Assembly: GCA_032207245.1 (NCBI GenBank)
Contig: CM063506.1
Coordinates: 12,851,439 to 12,915,438 of the forward strand
Length of the DNA: 64,000 nt
Direction of reading: 5' to 3'
DNA from: Pardosa pseudoannulata
Taxonomy: Eukaryota > Arthropoda > Arachnida > Araneae > Lycosidae
Below, piece by piece: positions 10,031 to 21,227 of this stretch. How positions within the stretch are numbered: the first letter of the stretch is position 1; each line of letters starts with the position of its first letter. The position numbers and the translations under genes are program-made. The notes under the pieces are model-generated. The model was not told the origin of the DNA. It worked only from the letters and a program-made list of their open reading frames with translations, and did not search any database.

Positions 10031-10854
10031 AGACAAATGCCAAGACAGAAAAAATCACACGGTTCTTGAAAGATGTTATTTTACAAGTGTTTAAAACTTG
10101 CAGACATTACCTAAGGCTCTTGCACAGGAAAGGTATCAATATACCATTAATCAAGATTAGATCTACCTCTTAACAGACAGATTGCATAGCATTAAAAAAA
10201 AATCCATAAGATATGTCATATTATAACCCAGACTCACAAACAGCATTAACGAAGACTCCCAATCAATTTCGACTTAAACAAAGCATAAAGAATTGCATTG
10301 AATGCACATAAACAGTGAGGAAACCTGTAATTTCTTCTTAAACTACAAAGTTCCTTTAAAAGGATAGTGAGAAAGATGGATATCTTAGTATTAGGAAAAA
10401 TAATATGATTAGAAAAATGTATGCTAACCTTGTTTACGCTGTAGGAAGAATCAGAAATTTGGAAGAGCCATGTTCCCATGTTTGCCATTTTTACAGTTTG
10501 AGGGTCCAATTTCCACCAGAAGATGAAGAAAACAACGTGCGTTATATTTTATTAGTTTAGTACAAGGTTTTCAACATTTTTCCTGTTATCCCAGCTCAAA
10601 ATCGGATTTTAAATTTCTGATTGGAAAACCGTATCCAGTGTCAATTTCCTCCATCGTCTATTTTACAGGATATTAAGGTCTGTGGATGTATTTAAATATA
10701 AAAAATTTCTCTGATAGCTTGATGACAGGTTCTTTCTGATATGTAATATATTAATAATACGACGATGGTGTATCTTTTCAATTACCATCATCAATGGGGG
10801 GGGGGCTTTCTTTCGATTCCGTATTCTCTCTCGTCCTTTCTGCCGAACTCTTGC
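10031..10854. other. Non-coding stretch, nothing recognised
   Basis: Collinear with 38,086-38,939. Copy B has a longer poly(A) run near 38,273-38,290. No coding frame is conserved. The run of G at 10,797-10,805 is longer in copy B (38,881-38,890). Confidence 0.5.
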
Positions 10855-11030
10855 CAAATGATAGCCGAATGGGTAGGGGTCTACTCTTCAGCACCGATGT
10901 TTGTAGGTTCGAATCTCATTATAAGCAGGGATATTCCTAGCTATTTGAAACTGACTTTAAGAAATAGGTTCCTCGTGTGTTAAAAATTAGACCTCAGGGC
11001 TTCTCTCAAAACCACAACCAAACCGTAGAA
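10855..11030 (+). mobile_element. tRNA-derived SINE (copy A)
   Basis: The head TAGCCGAATGGGTAGGGG is followed about 35 nt later by the B-box match GGTTCGAATCTC. The body contains TTTGAAACTGACTTTAAG and the tail CCACAACCAAACC. The counterpart is 38,940-39,118, where the B box is preceded by TTTGTGG. These A/B-box cores resemble the tRNA-like segment in the solo LTRs. Confidence 0.75.
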
Positions 11031-11712
11031 CTCCCCGAGAAATGACGATAAGACTCAGATTTACTCTGGATTTCTCTGTTTAAACATTGAGATTTTTGAA
11101 TTCCGGGATAGTATTTACTACCTTGGTCATAGTATATCTTATGATACTTAATATATTGTTATACGTCCAAATTAAAAGGTCTAGTCAAATATGGATTATT
11201 GATTTCTAACTGCTCGTCAGCCTGTGGCATCTTTTTCAAATAGAAAAAGAATGTATGTATTGTGCCTTGCCGTGTGTATAAGAAAAAATGCTTACACACA
11301 TTGTATATAATTTATTTTACTTAAGTCTAGGCTAGAATGGATTTGAAGCTGTTAAATTGTCTTATAGCTTGAATAATTGTATTCTCAAATTCATTGATTA
11401 AATTAATTTAGTTAAAAAGAACTAAATCAGGAAATTTTAATAAAGCCGTCAGTATTATGAAATTACTGAATAAATAGAAAATACTATTTAACTGAGTTTG
11501 TAATTTTATCTCTGTTTAAAAATTTTCAACCATATAGAAAGGAGATGTAATAAGGAAAAAAAATAACGATTTAATCGGAGAAAATACGTACTGCAGTTAA
11601 TGAAAATTCTTTAAGTGGAGATGAAATATTTTAACATTTATATAATGACACAAATCAGTTATCATTACAATATTTTAATCTAATTATTACATTTGCCACC
11701 TTAGCGAAACAT
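11031..11712. other. AT-rich stretch, nothing recognised
   Basis: Collinear with 39,119-39,802. No supported feature. Confidence 0.5.
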
Positions 11713-11768
11713 ACACTCATACAGACATACATACATATATATATACACACACATATGTACATATGTAT

Positions 11769-11857
<89 letters not shown>
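11713..11857. repeat. (TA)n/(CA)n microsatellite
   Basis: Mixed CATA/CACA steps pass into a long TA run. The copy B counterpart (39,803-39,902) has a different composition, with a long (CA)n tract, so the locus has changed between copies. Confidence 0.95.
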
Positions 11858-11860
<3 letters not shown>

Positions 11861-12065
11861 CGCACATGACAAAAGTAGTGATAGTACTAACAGTTTGGTA
11901 TAATTAAAAATCTTACTACCCCTAATTATTTAATTTGCCCAGGCGTGATGGATAAAGAGACTTGTTAGATTGGCAGTCACAGAATCAGAAAAAGAGGGTT
12001 CAAAGATTAATGGAACTTTACATTTTATATCGGAAACGCTTTGGTCTATCGACCGTTTTTCTGAT

Positions 12066-12235
12066 TGGTTTGGAGCTCCACGGTATGCTGTTTTGCTCAC
12101 GAGGTCAAATAACACCAGAACCTACTGCTAAAGCCGATTATGAAAGGCTACGAACAATCCTGCCACCAGCGGGACTCGAACCAGTGAACTCTACCGAAGA
12201 GCAGCACTCTACCATACAATCATTGTTAGGCCTAT
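12066..12235 (-). mobile_element. tRNA-derived SINE (copy A)
   Basis: In complement the head reads GGTAGAGTGCTGCTCTTCGG, then GGTTCGAGTCCC, a good B-box match. The body contains AATCGGCTTTAGCAGTAGGT, and the tail is near GAGCTCCAAACC. The counterpart is 40,119-40,290, where the body has GGTCCCGGT. This is the best-preserved SINE head in the window. Confidence 0.8.
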
Positions 12236-12669
12236 AGTCGTTTCAGTGCAACAGCTCTACACAGAATGCTATAAGAATATACACATTTGTGAATGATGAC
12301 ACACCCACACAAGGTGAGTTACGTGATTTTGTTTTCATGAAAATTAATTTGGATCAACAATGTTGGGAGTCAAGAGTGAATTCTGAGCATTTAAGAAAGC
12401 ACAAAAACACATGCAGTAGTTTAATTATTGAAGAAGAAATATTATTTCCCTGTTACAGCTGAACAACTGACTGAAAACTGTGGCCAGAGGACAGAAAGTT
12501 AGCATTTATTCCTGCGTTTGTTTGAGATGGGTAAAAATAATTTAAGTCGATGACACTCCTTTATCTTACATTTCATGGCTAGGTAGTTAGATATTACAAA
12601 ATGAGAATGAGGAAAAAAGGAGAATTATGAATAGCTTTTTTAGTAATAATTTTGGTGTATTACAAACAT
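12236..12669. other. Non-coding stretch, nothing recognised
   Basis: Collinear with 40,291-40,722. No supported feature. Confidence 0.5.
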
Positions 12670-12678
12670 ACACACATA

Positions 12679-12731
<53 letters not shown>

Positions 12732-12736
12732 ATCTA

Positions 12737-12835
<99 letters not shown>

Positions 12836-12895
12836 TGATCCATATATATCTATATCCATATCTATCTATCTATATATATATATATATATATATAT
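12670..12895. repeat. (TA)n microsatellite with TATC steps
   Basis: Long TA run with TATCTATC interruptions and CGTGATCC at 12,834-12,841. In copy B (40,723-40,819) the array is less than half as long, and the segment after CGTGATCC is missing. Confidence 0.95.
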
Positions 12896-13224
12896 CGTGT
12901 TAAGGCGAAGGGAAAACAGTCTTTCTTGATAATAATAAGTTTATTAAATCATAGTTCCATTTGAAAGCAGCTTGCGCCATTTTCATTTTTCGTGGCGGAG
13001 CTAAGCGTAGAAAAGGTGTTGACAGCTCCATGTCCACGCGCTAACTGACTCTTATCTGTTTGCAAACTCATCAAATGCTTCCAAAATGCTTCCGCCTGAC
13101 CGGATTATCCTAAAAGCTTACGCGAGCGTGGGTCTTTTTCATTTATTTTATTATTATAAAAGAGTTCCCTTTTTAAAATCGCTTATAACTCACGTAATTT
13201 CCAACTACCCCTTTTTTAGACCTG
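12896..13224. other. Less AT-rich unique stretch
   Basis: Well conserved with 40,825-41,156. It includes CpG-bearing sequence near 12,990-13,060 and 13,090-13,130. No coding frame is supported; a Met-started frame from 13,086 runs into the microsatellite. Confidence 0.4.
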
Positions 13225-13265
13225 ACATATATGTGTATCTATATATACGTGTATATATGTACATA

Positions 13266-13343
<78 letters not shown>
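13225..13343. repeat. (TA)n microsatellite
   Basis: A TA run preceded by GTATATATG/TACATATG steps. In copy B (41,157-41,210) it is shorter and the mixed steps are absent. Confidence 0.95.
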
Positions 13344-13344
<1 letters not shown>

Positions 13345-13655
13345 CCTATTAATATCTAGTTTATAATTATTTTTTTAAAATTAAATACACATGTAACTAC
13401 CATTTTCTAATTTTGCTAATTTGTATTACATTATTAATAAAGTACTTAGCATATTTCTGCTATTACATTTGATATCTAACTTCTCAATAATATTTATATG
13501 AATAAATAAAACAACCGAGGGAAGATATTGAGTCAAGTAAAAGTTTTAGAAATTACTTATTTTTTTTTAGGTTTCTTTTTCCTACTTACCAAAATGGAAT
13601 CAAGTCAATTTTTCTAATCGTCGAACGCAATAAAATCTAGAGACGTTTCTCTTAA

Positions 13656-14161
13656 CCCTTTACACGATTAAAAATTCTTTCAGATTTAACAGATTTAGGT
13701 TACGTTGTCTGTAAAATTTATAAATTTTAACCATATGAAAACAAATTTTACATTTCGTTGGGAGGTGGGATTTGTTTTGGGGGAGGGGAGGAAACCTTTC
13801 CCTTTTGCATCATGAAAAATAAGAATTTTCTAAAATTAATTATATTGAAAGAAGACTGTTTAATTATCATCAAAATGATGTAACAAATAGATAACTACAC
13901 AGTTTTTCATTTTTCTTTTAGGTAGGTGTTTTTATTTGAAGTCATAAGGAGAAAAATCAAATTTGAGATTTATCATCTAAAGCACTTTTAAACTAATATA
14001 TTTCACAGGGAAAAATAAATTATGCAAAATTCTATTATGTATTACTATATCAAAGAGTCAATAACACAGAAAATCGAAAGAAAATTTCCGGACGTTTTTA
14101 AAAAGAAGAGAAAAAAGTATCAATATGTGGTTTCGCTGTGAAACCACTGCTCGTTAAAGGG
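13656..14161. mobile_element. piggyBac-type MITE, copy A only
   Basis: TTAA at 13,652-13,655 and 14,162-14,165 flanks an element with ends CCCTTTACACGA and TCGTTAAAGGG, which are inverted repeats. Copy B at 41,511-41,530 reads GTTTCTCTTAAATCACTGC, the unoccupied site with a single TTAA. Precise TTAA duplication with CCCTTT ends is diagnostic of piggyBac-mobilised elements. No transposase sequence is visible inside. Confidence 0.88.
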
Positions 14162-14165
14162 TTAA

Positions 14166-14989
14166 AACACTGCTTAAAAGAAATCGTTACAAATGATTAG
14201 TATCTCATAAAAAATATAAAAAAGCTCCTATAAAAATCATGCACAATCCCAAACTTTCTAACATAATAAGCAGGTGTAAGACACCAAAGCCGGGAATAAG
14301 TAATTTTGTAATCTATTTGCTTTCAAATCGAGGACTCTCTTGTTATTTTGATGTATCCGCGGAAAAGGTTGAACCGATTTTGTTCGAGCGAAATGCATCA
14401 TCGTGGCCTTGACCTAACCATATCAAAGATGGAGTGGAACGACCGGTGGAGAACGCGGAAAAAAGAATCGGCTCGAGAACTTTATAGCTGAAGGGATTTA
14501 TTATACTTTGGCTGATTTCGTATACAACAGGGTGAAAGATACCTATGGAAAAAGTGTCAGTTGTCCACTTTCGAAATGAGATCTATGGACTGAAATGAAC
14601 GGTGGCCACTCGAATGATCCAATTTGAGGTGTAACATGGAATGGGAGCAAATTAACTCTGTAAATGCGAAGCCTTTATAGGAAAAATAATTCTAATGTCT
14701 TGCCCGTTGAATTGATGAGATACTGCAAGCTTAATTCATAATATATCATTATGTTAAATAAATTGTACGATTCTGGAATGTTATTGTTATCGGTTGCTAT
14801 AAGCCGAATAGAGTATTTCTCTTTAGATAGCATATTTAAAGACTTATTTTAGGAATATCAGAAAATTATTAATGTATTTTCAAATGTGAAATACATTAAT
14901 AATTCACATTATTATGTTTCACATTATTTTATTTTATATTTATTATTTCACTTATTATATACTGCAATTGCCGTTTTTTTAAAATTCTT
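14166..14989. other. Conserved unique block, no gene called
   Basis: The part at 14,290-14,720 is less AT-rich and nearly identical to 41,640-42,080. A minus-strand frame of about 85 codons is open in copy A but has a stop in copy B (a C-to-T type change at the sequence matching 14,572), so coding is not supported. It could be regulatory, an untranslated exon, or simply unique single-copy DNA. Confidence 0.4.
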
Positions 14990-14993
14990 TTAA

Positions 14994-16150
14994 CCCTCTC
15001 GCTGCACATCCCGCGATTTCCACGGGCAACATAGATGTAGCAAAATTTGCGCAACCCTCGATTTCCGAGAGCATGCATTTTAGCCGTCTATTTAACTGTG
15101 CAACCCACTCTTTCCCTGCTTATTCTTTCATTTTGGCTTTACTCTGATTTTTAATTGTTTATTTAGCTTTAAACTAGCAGATGACTTTAAATGTCAACAT
15201 TTCTGAGAAATATAGAAGAATTTTTTGTAGCATTTTGATCATGCTGTTCGTAGCTGAAAGATGTCTGTCAGGAAGCGTTTCGCGAGTGATATAACTTATA
15301 CTCCTGACGATATTTCCGCCACTGATAGCACTTCTGACTCTTATTTCAAGTATATTGAGATAGCTATAGCGAAACTGATGATAATTTCTCGGATTACTCT
15401 GCGGATAGTGATGAATCTGAAAATTTATTTTCTATTTAAAATGTTCGACTGTGGTGCAAAATTGATATACAAAATATTCCACCAGCTCCTCCTTCATTTC
15501 CTTTCCTTGGAAATCTCGGACTAAATTCCACTATGGCAAATAGTATAACTGTTTTGGACTATTTTGAACTTTATTTTGACGAGGTTATGTTGCAAATAAA
15601 TAGTCAAAGAGATCAACAGTACATGAGAGGAATAGAACCATGAGACTAACTGCTCGACACTTTGCTAGCCATATACACCCAAATCCCATCAAGAAAGAGC
15701 CTCGTAGATAGTGTGCTGTCTGTTTTTAAAAAAAAAAACTGAAGGTGGAACAAAAAATTCGAAAAGAAACGCAAATTTAGTGCAAGGATTGCGAGGTAGG
15801 ACTTTGCCTCGAGCCTTATTTCGAAATTTATCATACAAGACTTCATTTCTAATAAATGTTTTTTAAGTCTTTTGCATTTTTTAATTAGTATATACGTTTT
15901 GATTTGGTATTTTATAAAATAAATGATAATTTAACCAAGATTAATTTTCAAAATTAAGCTTTTATATCATTATTTTACAATTTTATTTTTCTGAACACCT
16001 TTTTTAGGACCTAATTCTATATTAAAAAAAACTCTTTTACAAAATTATTTTGTATATTTTAACTCTAAAATGTATATAGATTTGAAATATGTAATAAAAA
16101 ATACGCAATTTTTGAACCTATTTTGATAAAATAAATACGCAAAGAGAGGA
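14994..16150 (+). mobile_element. piggyBac element, internally deleted (copy A)
   Basis: The left end is TTAA (14,990-14,993) then CCCTCTCGCTGCAC; the right end is GCAAAGAGAGGA then TTAA (16,151-16,154). Only the two ends of the transposase survive (N-terminus from 15,261, C-terminus to 15,852). Short subterminal repeats of CCCGCGATTTCC/CACGGGCA type follow the left end. The right terminal repeat has decayed compared with copy B (GCGAGAGGG). It is shared by both copies, so it is older than their divergence. Confidence 0.88.
15261..15852 (+). pseudogene. piggyBac transposase, N- and C-terminal remnants (copy A)
   Basis: The frame begins MSVRKRFASDITYTPDDIS, the acidic Ser/Asp-rich N-terminus of a piggyBac transposase. 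A 1-bp loss at about 15,358-15,362 relative to copy B shifts the frame. The end of the frame, 15,790-15,852, encodes CKDCEVGLCLEPYFEIYHTR followed by LHF and a stop. This is the C-terminal cysteine-rich domain of the family, with an upstream CxxC (TGTGCTGTCTGT near 15,709). The whole DDD catalytic core is missing. Confidence 0.8.
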
Positions 16151-16154
16151 TTAA

Positions 16155-18059
16155 ATGTTTAACAGAAAATTATTAGTTTTCGAATGTTGGATGAAAAAGC
16201 TTCAATATAATATAATTTACATATATATATAAATATTCTGCTATATACTTTTTTGATGAACCTCGGGAGATTTTTTTAAACTTTCATTGCATACTATGCA
16301 GTATTTATTAAAATGACATATTCCTATAATCTTACAGCCGTTTGTAAAACCTACAATATTATTTTTCATATTTACTGTCGTACACTGTTTTAAATGTTTA
16401 CATGTTCTTAATTTTTAAATATTTATTAGACAATTTCATCTTCTGTTGAGATCATCACATCTCTGTTAAATGTATTCTCAGAAGTTGAAGTAAATGTTAA
16501 AGTATTTAGTGAACAGGAGTTGTATTAAAGGGCTCTCCTCTCATTCAATCTTTGGTTCAGTTAAATTAAAATTAAAATATTGGTTCTGTATACGTTTAAG
16601 AAAATATCAATTTCTTTGCAATAAATGAGAAAATGACGATTTTATAAGTTGGATAATGAATTTTACCTTCTTTCACTTGCTGTTAGGAAAAAATTATGTT
16701 GTTAGTTCTAAACTATTGCAAATACTCACATAATTGTTATAACCTGGGTGAAATAAAAAGTAACTTCCATGTACTCAGGTAATTCGTTTATAGTATTTCC
16801 ACCATTTTTAAGAGACCCCATCAGGGTTTCTTATTTGCTACAGTTTGAAAATCAGAAACTAGTAATTGCAAGTTATACGTAATGATAATAAAGGTGGAGT
16901 CTTTGATACTAAATAATAATGAGAACTCACGATCGTTAGTAGAATTCTTCTCGGGCGGGAGACAAAGTTAAGAGACTTGTATGTGCTGCTAAACATATTA
17001 AAAGGTCATCGGCTTCTATTAAAATCAGATTTAATGTTCTAGGTCACCATGAGTTCTAAATTCATCATTTTTACCATCATTTTTACAAAGTGTTGCAAAG
17101 ACTTCAAGAAATGCATACCACAGATTCCTTTAAGGTGTCGAGGTTAAAAAAAACCGCAAGTTTGTGGCAAATTACAATTATTTGCACAATCTTTTTCTCT
17201 TTTTGTTCCATATTCTTAACAGGATATCACCTTACCTCCTTTTACTTAGGAGGGGGAATAGCTCATAAAAGAAAATATTTTTTGAATACAAACAGATATA
17301 AAAAGTGCTAATGATCTGGAACTCAGGACCAAAGTAGCTTGTCTATTTTTAACTCCTGTAGCATTTTTCAGTTAAGTGATGGCTTGTGACAGTTTGAAGA
17401 ATTTCGCTCACTAAAATAATGGCCGTTACGGTCTGATTGAATTGAATCGTTTCTTATAATGTTAATATTATGTAGAGAAGATAAGAGGGGATTAACTGAT
17501 TTCATCTAAAACTCATCCACTAGATATCAAAATTCGACTGACTTTCACTTCTTCAAAATCTTTGCACCAATGAAGTTAGGGACATCATATAAAGAACTAT
17601 CTGTTTTCTAATCACACTCTTTCATCTGAATAGAGTAGTTAGTGCTTAAAAACAAGAAAATTGAAAAATAAAAATAAAAAATGTAGCATTCTATGCATCA
17701 TTTTTATCTGGAGACAACCTCTAGTTAACCAGAGAAAAAATTTGAAAGTGAAATACAAAATTTTATTAGTAAACAATACAGTATTGCTTATGATTGCCTT
17801 TAGTTTTTATCAAGATTAGGCTTGTGTAGATATAAATATATAAACAAAAGTATCATGTCTAGAGTATTTTGTGAAATAATAACTTGTGAATATCTGATTG
17901 AATTATAACCTTATTTAGATCCCCCACATGCTTTCTAATTTAACAATTGGGTGAATTCGGATGACGGCTCTTCTAGCAATACATAAAAGCAATTGCTTTA
18001 AAAATAAGACATGCGGGACAATGATTTCTGGTAACCAAATGAGGAGGGTACTGGCTTTC
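16155..18059. other. AT-rich stretch, nothing recognised
   Basis: Collinear with 43,518-45,412. The part at 16,900-17,460 is almost identical between copies. The frame at 17,090-17,311 is disrupted in copy B by a one-base change in the A run near 17,150, so it is not a gene. Confidence 0.5.
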
Positions 18060-18235
18060 GGAAACAGAACCTATTGTGGCAAGAATCCGAGACTATATCT
18101 AAGTAGTAAATCCTAGCCTAATGATTTGGTTGAATGTGAACACCACAATAAAATGCTTAGATATTGCTTTAATTCGACCATGTCAGCAGTAAATCGAACT
18201 CAGAGACTTGAATGCTCTACCTGTTTGGTAGTAAA
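18060..18235 (-). mobile_element. Divergent tRNA-derived SINE (copy A)
   Basis: In complement GGTAGAGCATTCAAGTCTCT, then GAGTTCGATTTAC, resembles the head and B box of the SINE family. The region toward 18,060 matches the body weakly (CTTGCCACAATAGGTTCTG). The counterpart is 45,413-45,595. The match is poorer than at the other loci. Confidence 0.5.
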
Positions 18236-18299
18236 GCTAGTCTTACATATATTAAAATTTTCTCGCGTCTGTCTGTCCATCTATTGTCTGTCTGTCCGT

Positions 18300-19140
18300 G
18301 GTTCGAACTTCTTAAAAGGGACGAAAAGTTAGGGGGTCGAGATAGATGTCCATGGATTTGGAAAATTCTCGGAAACTCATTTCAGTAAGTTTTATCTTTC
18401 TGGGACCAGAATTAAAGAAGATATTAATTAAAAACTACCCAAAATGATAATTTCTTTAGGGGCTTATTCTGGACGTTACGAGTCGGTTCGAACTTTCATT
18501 GTGAAGTCACTTTGACGTTAGTTTGTGGGCAAATTGACATTATGTGAACAAATGATCAAGCTGACGTTAAAGTGACGTCACAATGAATGTACGAACCGAC
18601 TCACAACGTCTAGAATAAGACCCATAGTCTAAATTTGTGATTTGATAAGCAAACGATCGCAATAATTAGCTGTTTATGACGTCATAAATAAACTATTTCA
18701 AAAATGAATTTTACCAGATCTCTTTTACTTAGCTTTAACTTTGTGGTCGAGACAGGTAACCATAGATTCAGTAAACTCTCGGTAATTCAGTTCATCAAGT
18801 TCTATCTTTGTGGGACCAAAATTAATGGAGATATTTATTAAAAACTAAACAAATTGATGATTCTTCACGTTTAAATATGTGTTATTCTGAGCAAACGATT
18901 GGCGTAATGAGCCATTTAGAATGTCATAATTAAGTTATTTCAATGGCGATTTTTACGCGATAACTTTCTTCCATCTGTTTGAAGTTACAAGTATCCACGA
19001 ATTTAAAAATAATTTTGAAATTCATTGCACTAAATTCCATTTTCTTGGAATCATAATTTCCGGAAATATTAATTAAAAACCACCCAAAATTTTAATTATT
19101 TTGATTTAAATGTTTTTAATAAAATAATAATGGTTTTTTG
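18300..19140 (+). repeat. Three diverged tandem units of about 235 bp, one split by a MITE
   Basis: A motif series recurs three times: GGTCGAGA..., TCTCGGxAAxTCAxTTCA, TTCTATCTTTGTGGGACC, then ATTAATTAAAAACTACCCAA. It occurs near 18,340-18,450, 18,740-18,860 and (more diverged) 18,970-19,100. Each is followed by an AAGCAAACGATxGxAATxA-type segment. Unit one is interrupted by the foldback MITE at 18,459-18,623. Copy B has the same at 45,655-46,490. TGTCTGTC-rich sequence upstream (18,265-18,300) resembles Helitron left ends, so this may be the repeat core of an old Helitron-type element; that is inference. Confidence 0.6.
18459..18623. mobile_element. Foldback MITE, 165 bp (copy A)
   Basis: The whole element is one imperfect inverted repeat. 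The left arm GGGGCTTATTCTGGACG...GAGTCGGTTCG pairs with the right arm CGAACCGACTCACAACGTC...AGAATAAGACCC. The arms continue inward through CATTGTGAAGTCACTTT-type sequence and leave a short central loop. TA flanks both sides (TTTA|GGGG and ACCCA|TA), which is compatible with a mariner-type target. It lies inside tandem-repeat unit one. Copy B holds it at 45,810-45,974. Confidence 0.8.
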
Positions 19141-20508
19141 GAATGGCATCATTTTTCATTATTCCTTTATGAATATTTTATTATTGACTAATGAATCACT
19201 AATATTTGAATCCTATTCTTTATACTTTTTACAATAATTAATTACCGTTTCTTAAACTTATATTTTTAACTTATGGAATAAATGATGGTACAGTAAAAAA
19301 TCCATAAGTTATTCGGCTAAAAAAAAGATACGAGTGCATATGTGAGTATTTTTTTGCCAACTTGATATAGGGGTGCTATTTCTTTATTGTTAATATGTGT
19401 TATGTTTATTTGAGCAAAGGGATAATTTTTATTATAATTATTGTTATTGATATTACTGTTCTAATATTATTAAAAATACCTTTTTTAAATATTAATCTTT
19501 CCTAAAAAAATAAGACTTAATTTTTCATTATTTCTTTTACTACATTTCGCATTTAAAGGTAAGAAAACCCTTATTTGACATTCGTACTCAATAACTTAAA
19601 CAAAATTACCAAAGGTCATCCTGTTTTCAAAAAACACCCATAATAAAATGGTAAAACAAAAATGATTCAATATTATTCTTTAAAAATTAAACAAACTAAA
19701 TCATTTCCATTTTAATAGAATAATTAACAGATACTGCTATACATGTATTCATTGATAACTAAGAATTCACGCTAATCGAGAATTCTATCGCTGATTTCAA
19801 AAAAATTCGAAGCTGATTTCGATATATGTGAGTTTTCCCGACTATAATTTATGGGGAATTATTTAAAACCAGTACAATTTTAGTATAGGACCCGATTGGC
19901 AACTTTTTACATTTATTTCTAGATATAAGAGATGTAATTTGGGAAACAATTGGAAAAATTCCATACAATTTTGTCTGACTTCTGGATCTAAATATTTCAA
20001 GCTATTTACCTTATTGTATTATTTTTTTAAATTTCTATATAATTTATGCAACAGCAATGATACGATGTTTGGTAAACCGAGAAAAAAGTAGTCAAAACAA
20101 AATATCATTTGAGTCGTGTACTAAAGCTTTTCCTTTTCATACCTTTCATGTTAATTCTTTCGGACTTTGTGAAAAAGTGCCAAGGCCATATTATTTTTTA
20201 TTTTAAGCTTTAATATTTGTTCTTTTGTAAGGATATAACACTTTACTTTATTTTTGTAAGGATATAACACTTTGAAGTTTTATTTTGAGCTCTAGTAAAT
20301 CAGTTTCATTATTCACAGTTTTTATAAAAAATTTCAAGTCTTACTTTTTAAGATAGATTTCATTCTACTATTGCTTTCCATAGTACTGATACGATCACTG
20401 GTCGGTGAAACCAGAAATTTTTTATCACTTAAAAAAAAAATAAATTGACGGACCAGGTGCTTTTTTTTCCTTTTTTATTTACATAAATTTATACAATTAT
20501 TTACAGCA
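19141..20508. other. AT-rich stretch, nothing recognised
   Basis: Collinear with 46,490-47,818; 19,640-20,090 is almost identical between the copies. Copy B lacks a short direct repeat (GTAAGGATATAACACTTT twice at about 20,229-20,275 in copy A). No coding frame is supported. Confidence 0.5.
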
Positions 20509-21227
20509 CTAGCCTTATAGCCCATCATATGACTGGGTCAGTAAAATTTTAAATTTTCCAACATTGTAAAGTACCCTATGAAGCAGGTAATGAAATGGTT
20601 TGTGTTTTGGCTGAGAATTATCTCGTACACGCTCAATAATTTGTTTATCTTCACACACATCTAGAAAAGTCTCCCTACATTGTGAATGCAGTTTAGAATC
20701 ACGCTGAATTCATTTAGTCAAACCATGTGGTTATGTATAAAAAACTAAACACACAAACAAACAAAATTCTTAATTTTCAAAGTTATATAAAATAAACGTT
20801 AGATATTTTTATTAGTCAGTGAAATAGACTCCTAGACTTTTATGAAAAGAATTTGTTGTTAATACCGGTGATAAAATTTTCGTTGCAATAAAAAATAATC
20901 GATGATTCAATTTAAAATTATCACTTATATACTTAATCTATTATTTAAGACAAATATAAAAGAAAATTATTTGCTTAATATGTAAGTTCAGTGATAAAAC
21001 GTATGAAAATAATGCACGCGATATTTCAATAATTTAAAATAAGAAATGATATGAGATGGTTAAAGGAATGACGTCATAATGCTAGAAAAAAATTGTAATT
21101 TTTACCTATTTATTATGTGGATAAATTGATAAATTTAATCGCCTGCCCTTTGCCGGGGAATCCGTTCCAGGTCCAACCGCTTCATAAATTCGTGGACAGA
21201 TAACTTAGGCTATTATTATATTGGGGA
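20509..21227 (-). mobile_element. Non-autonomous Helitron, reverse orientation, copy A only
   Basis: On the minus strand it begins TCCCCAATATAATAATAGCC at 21,227 and ends in CTAG at 20,509. Imperfect hairpin sequence (CCAGTCATATGATGGGC in complement) precedes the CTAG. It lies between A (20,508) and T (21,228). Copy B at 47,810-47,825 has the empty site TTTACAGCA|TATCATTAATT. The 5' end and the conserved AAGCGGTTGGACCTGGAA near it are shared with the Helitron at 8,362. No replicase is encoded. Confidence 0.9.

Noticed and set aside
10863..10918. Functional tRNA gene
   Set aside because: A- and B-box matches exist, but no proper acceptor stem or cloverleaf follows and a shared body and tail recur elsewhere; it is a SINE head. 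The same holds for the other SINE loci.
14488..14580. Minus-strand open frame of about 85 codons through the conserved block
   Set aside because: It lacks an ATG and copy B has an in-frame stop from a single substitution.
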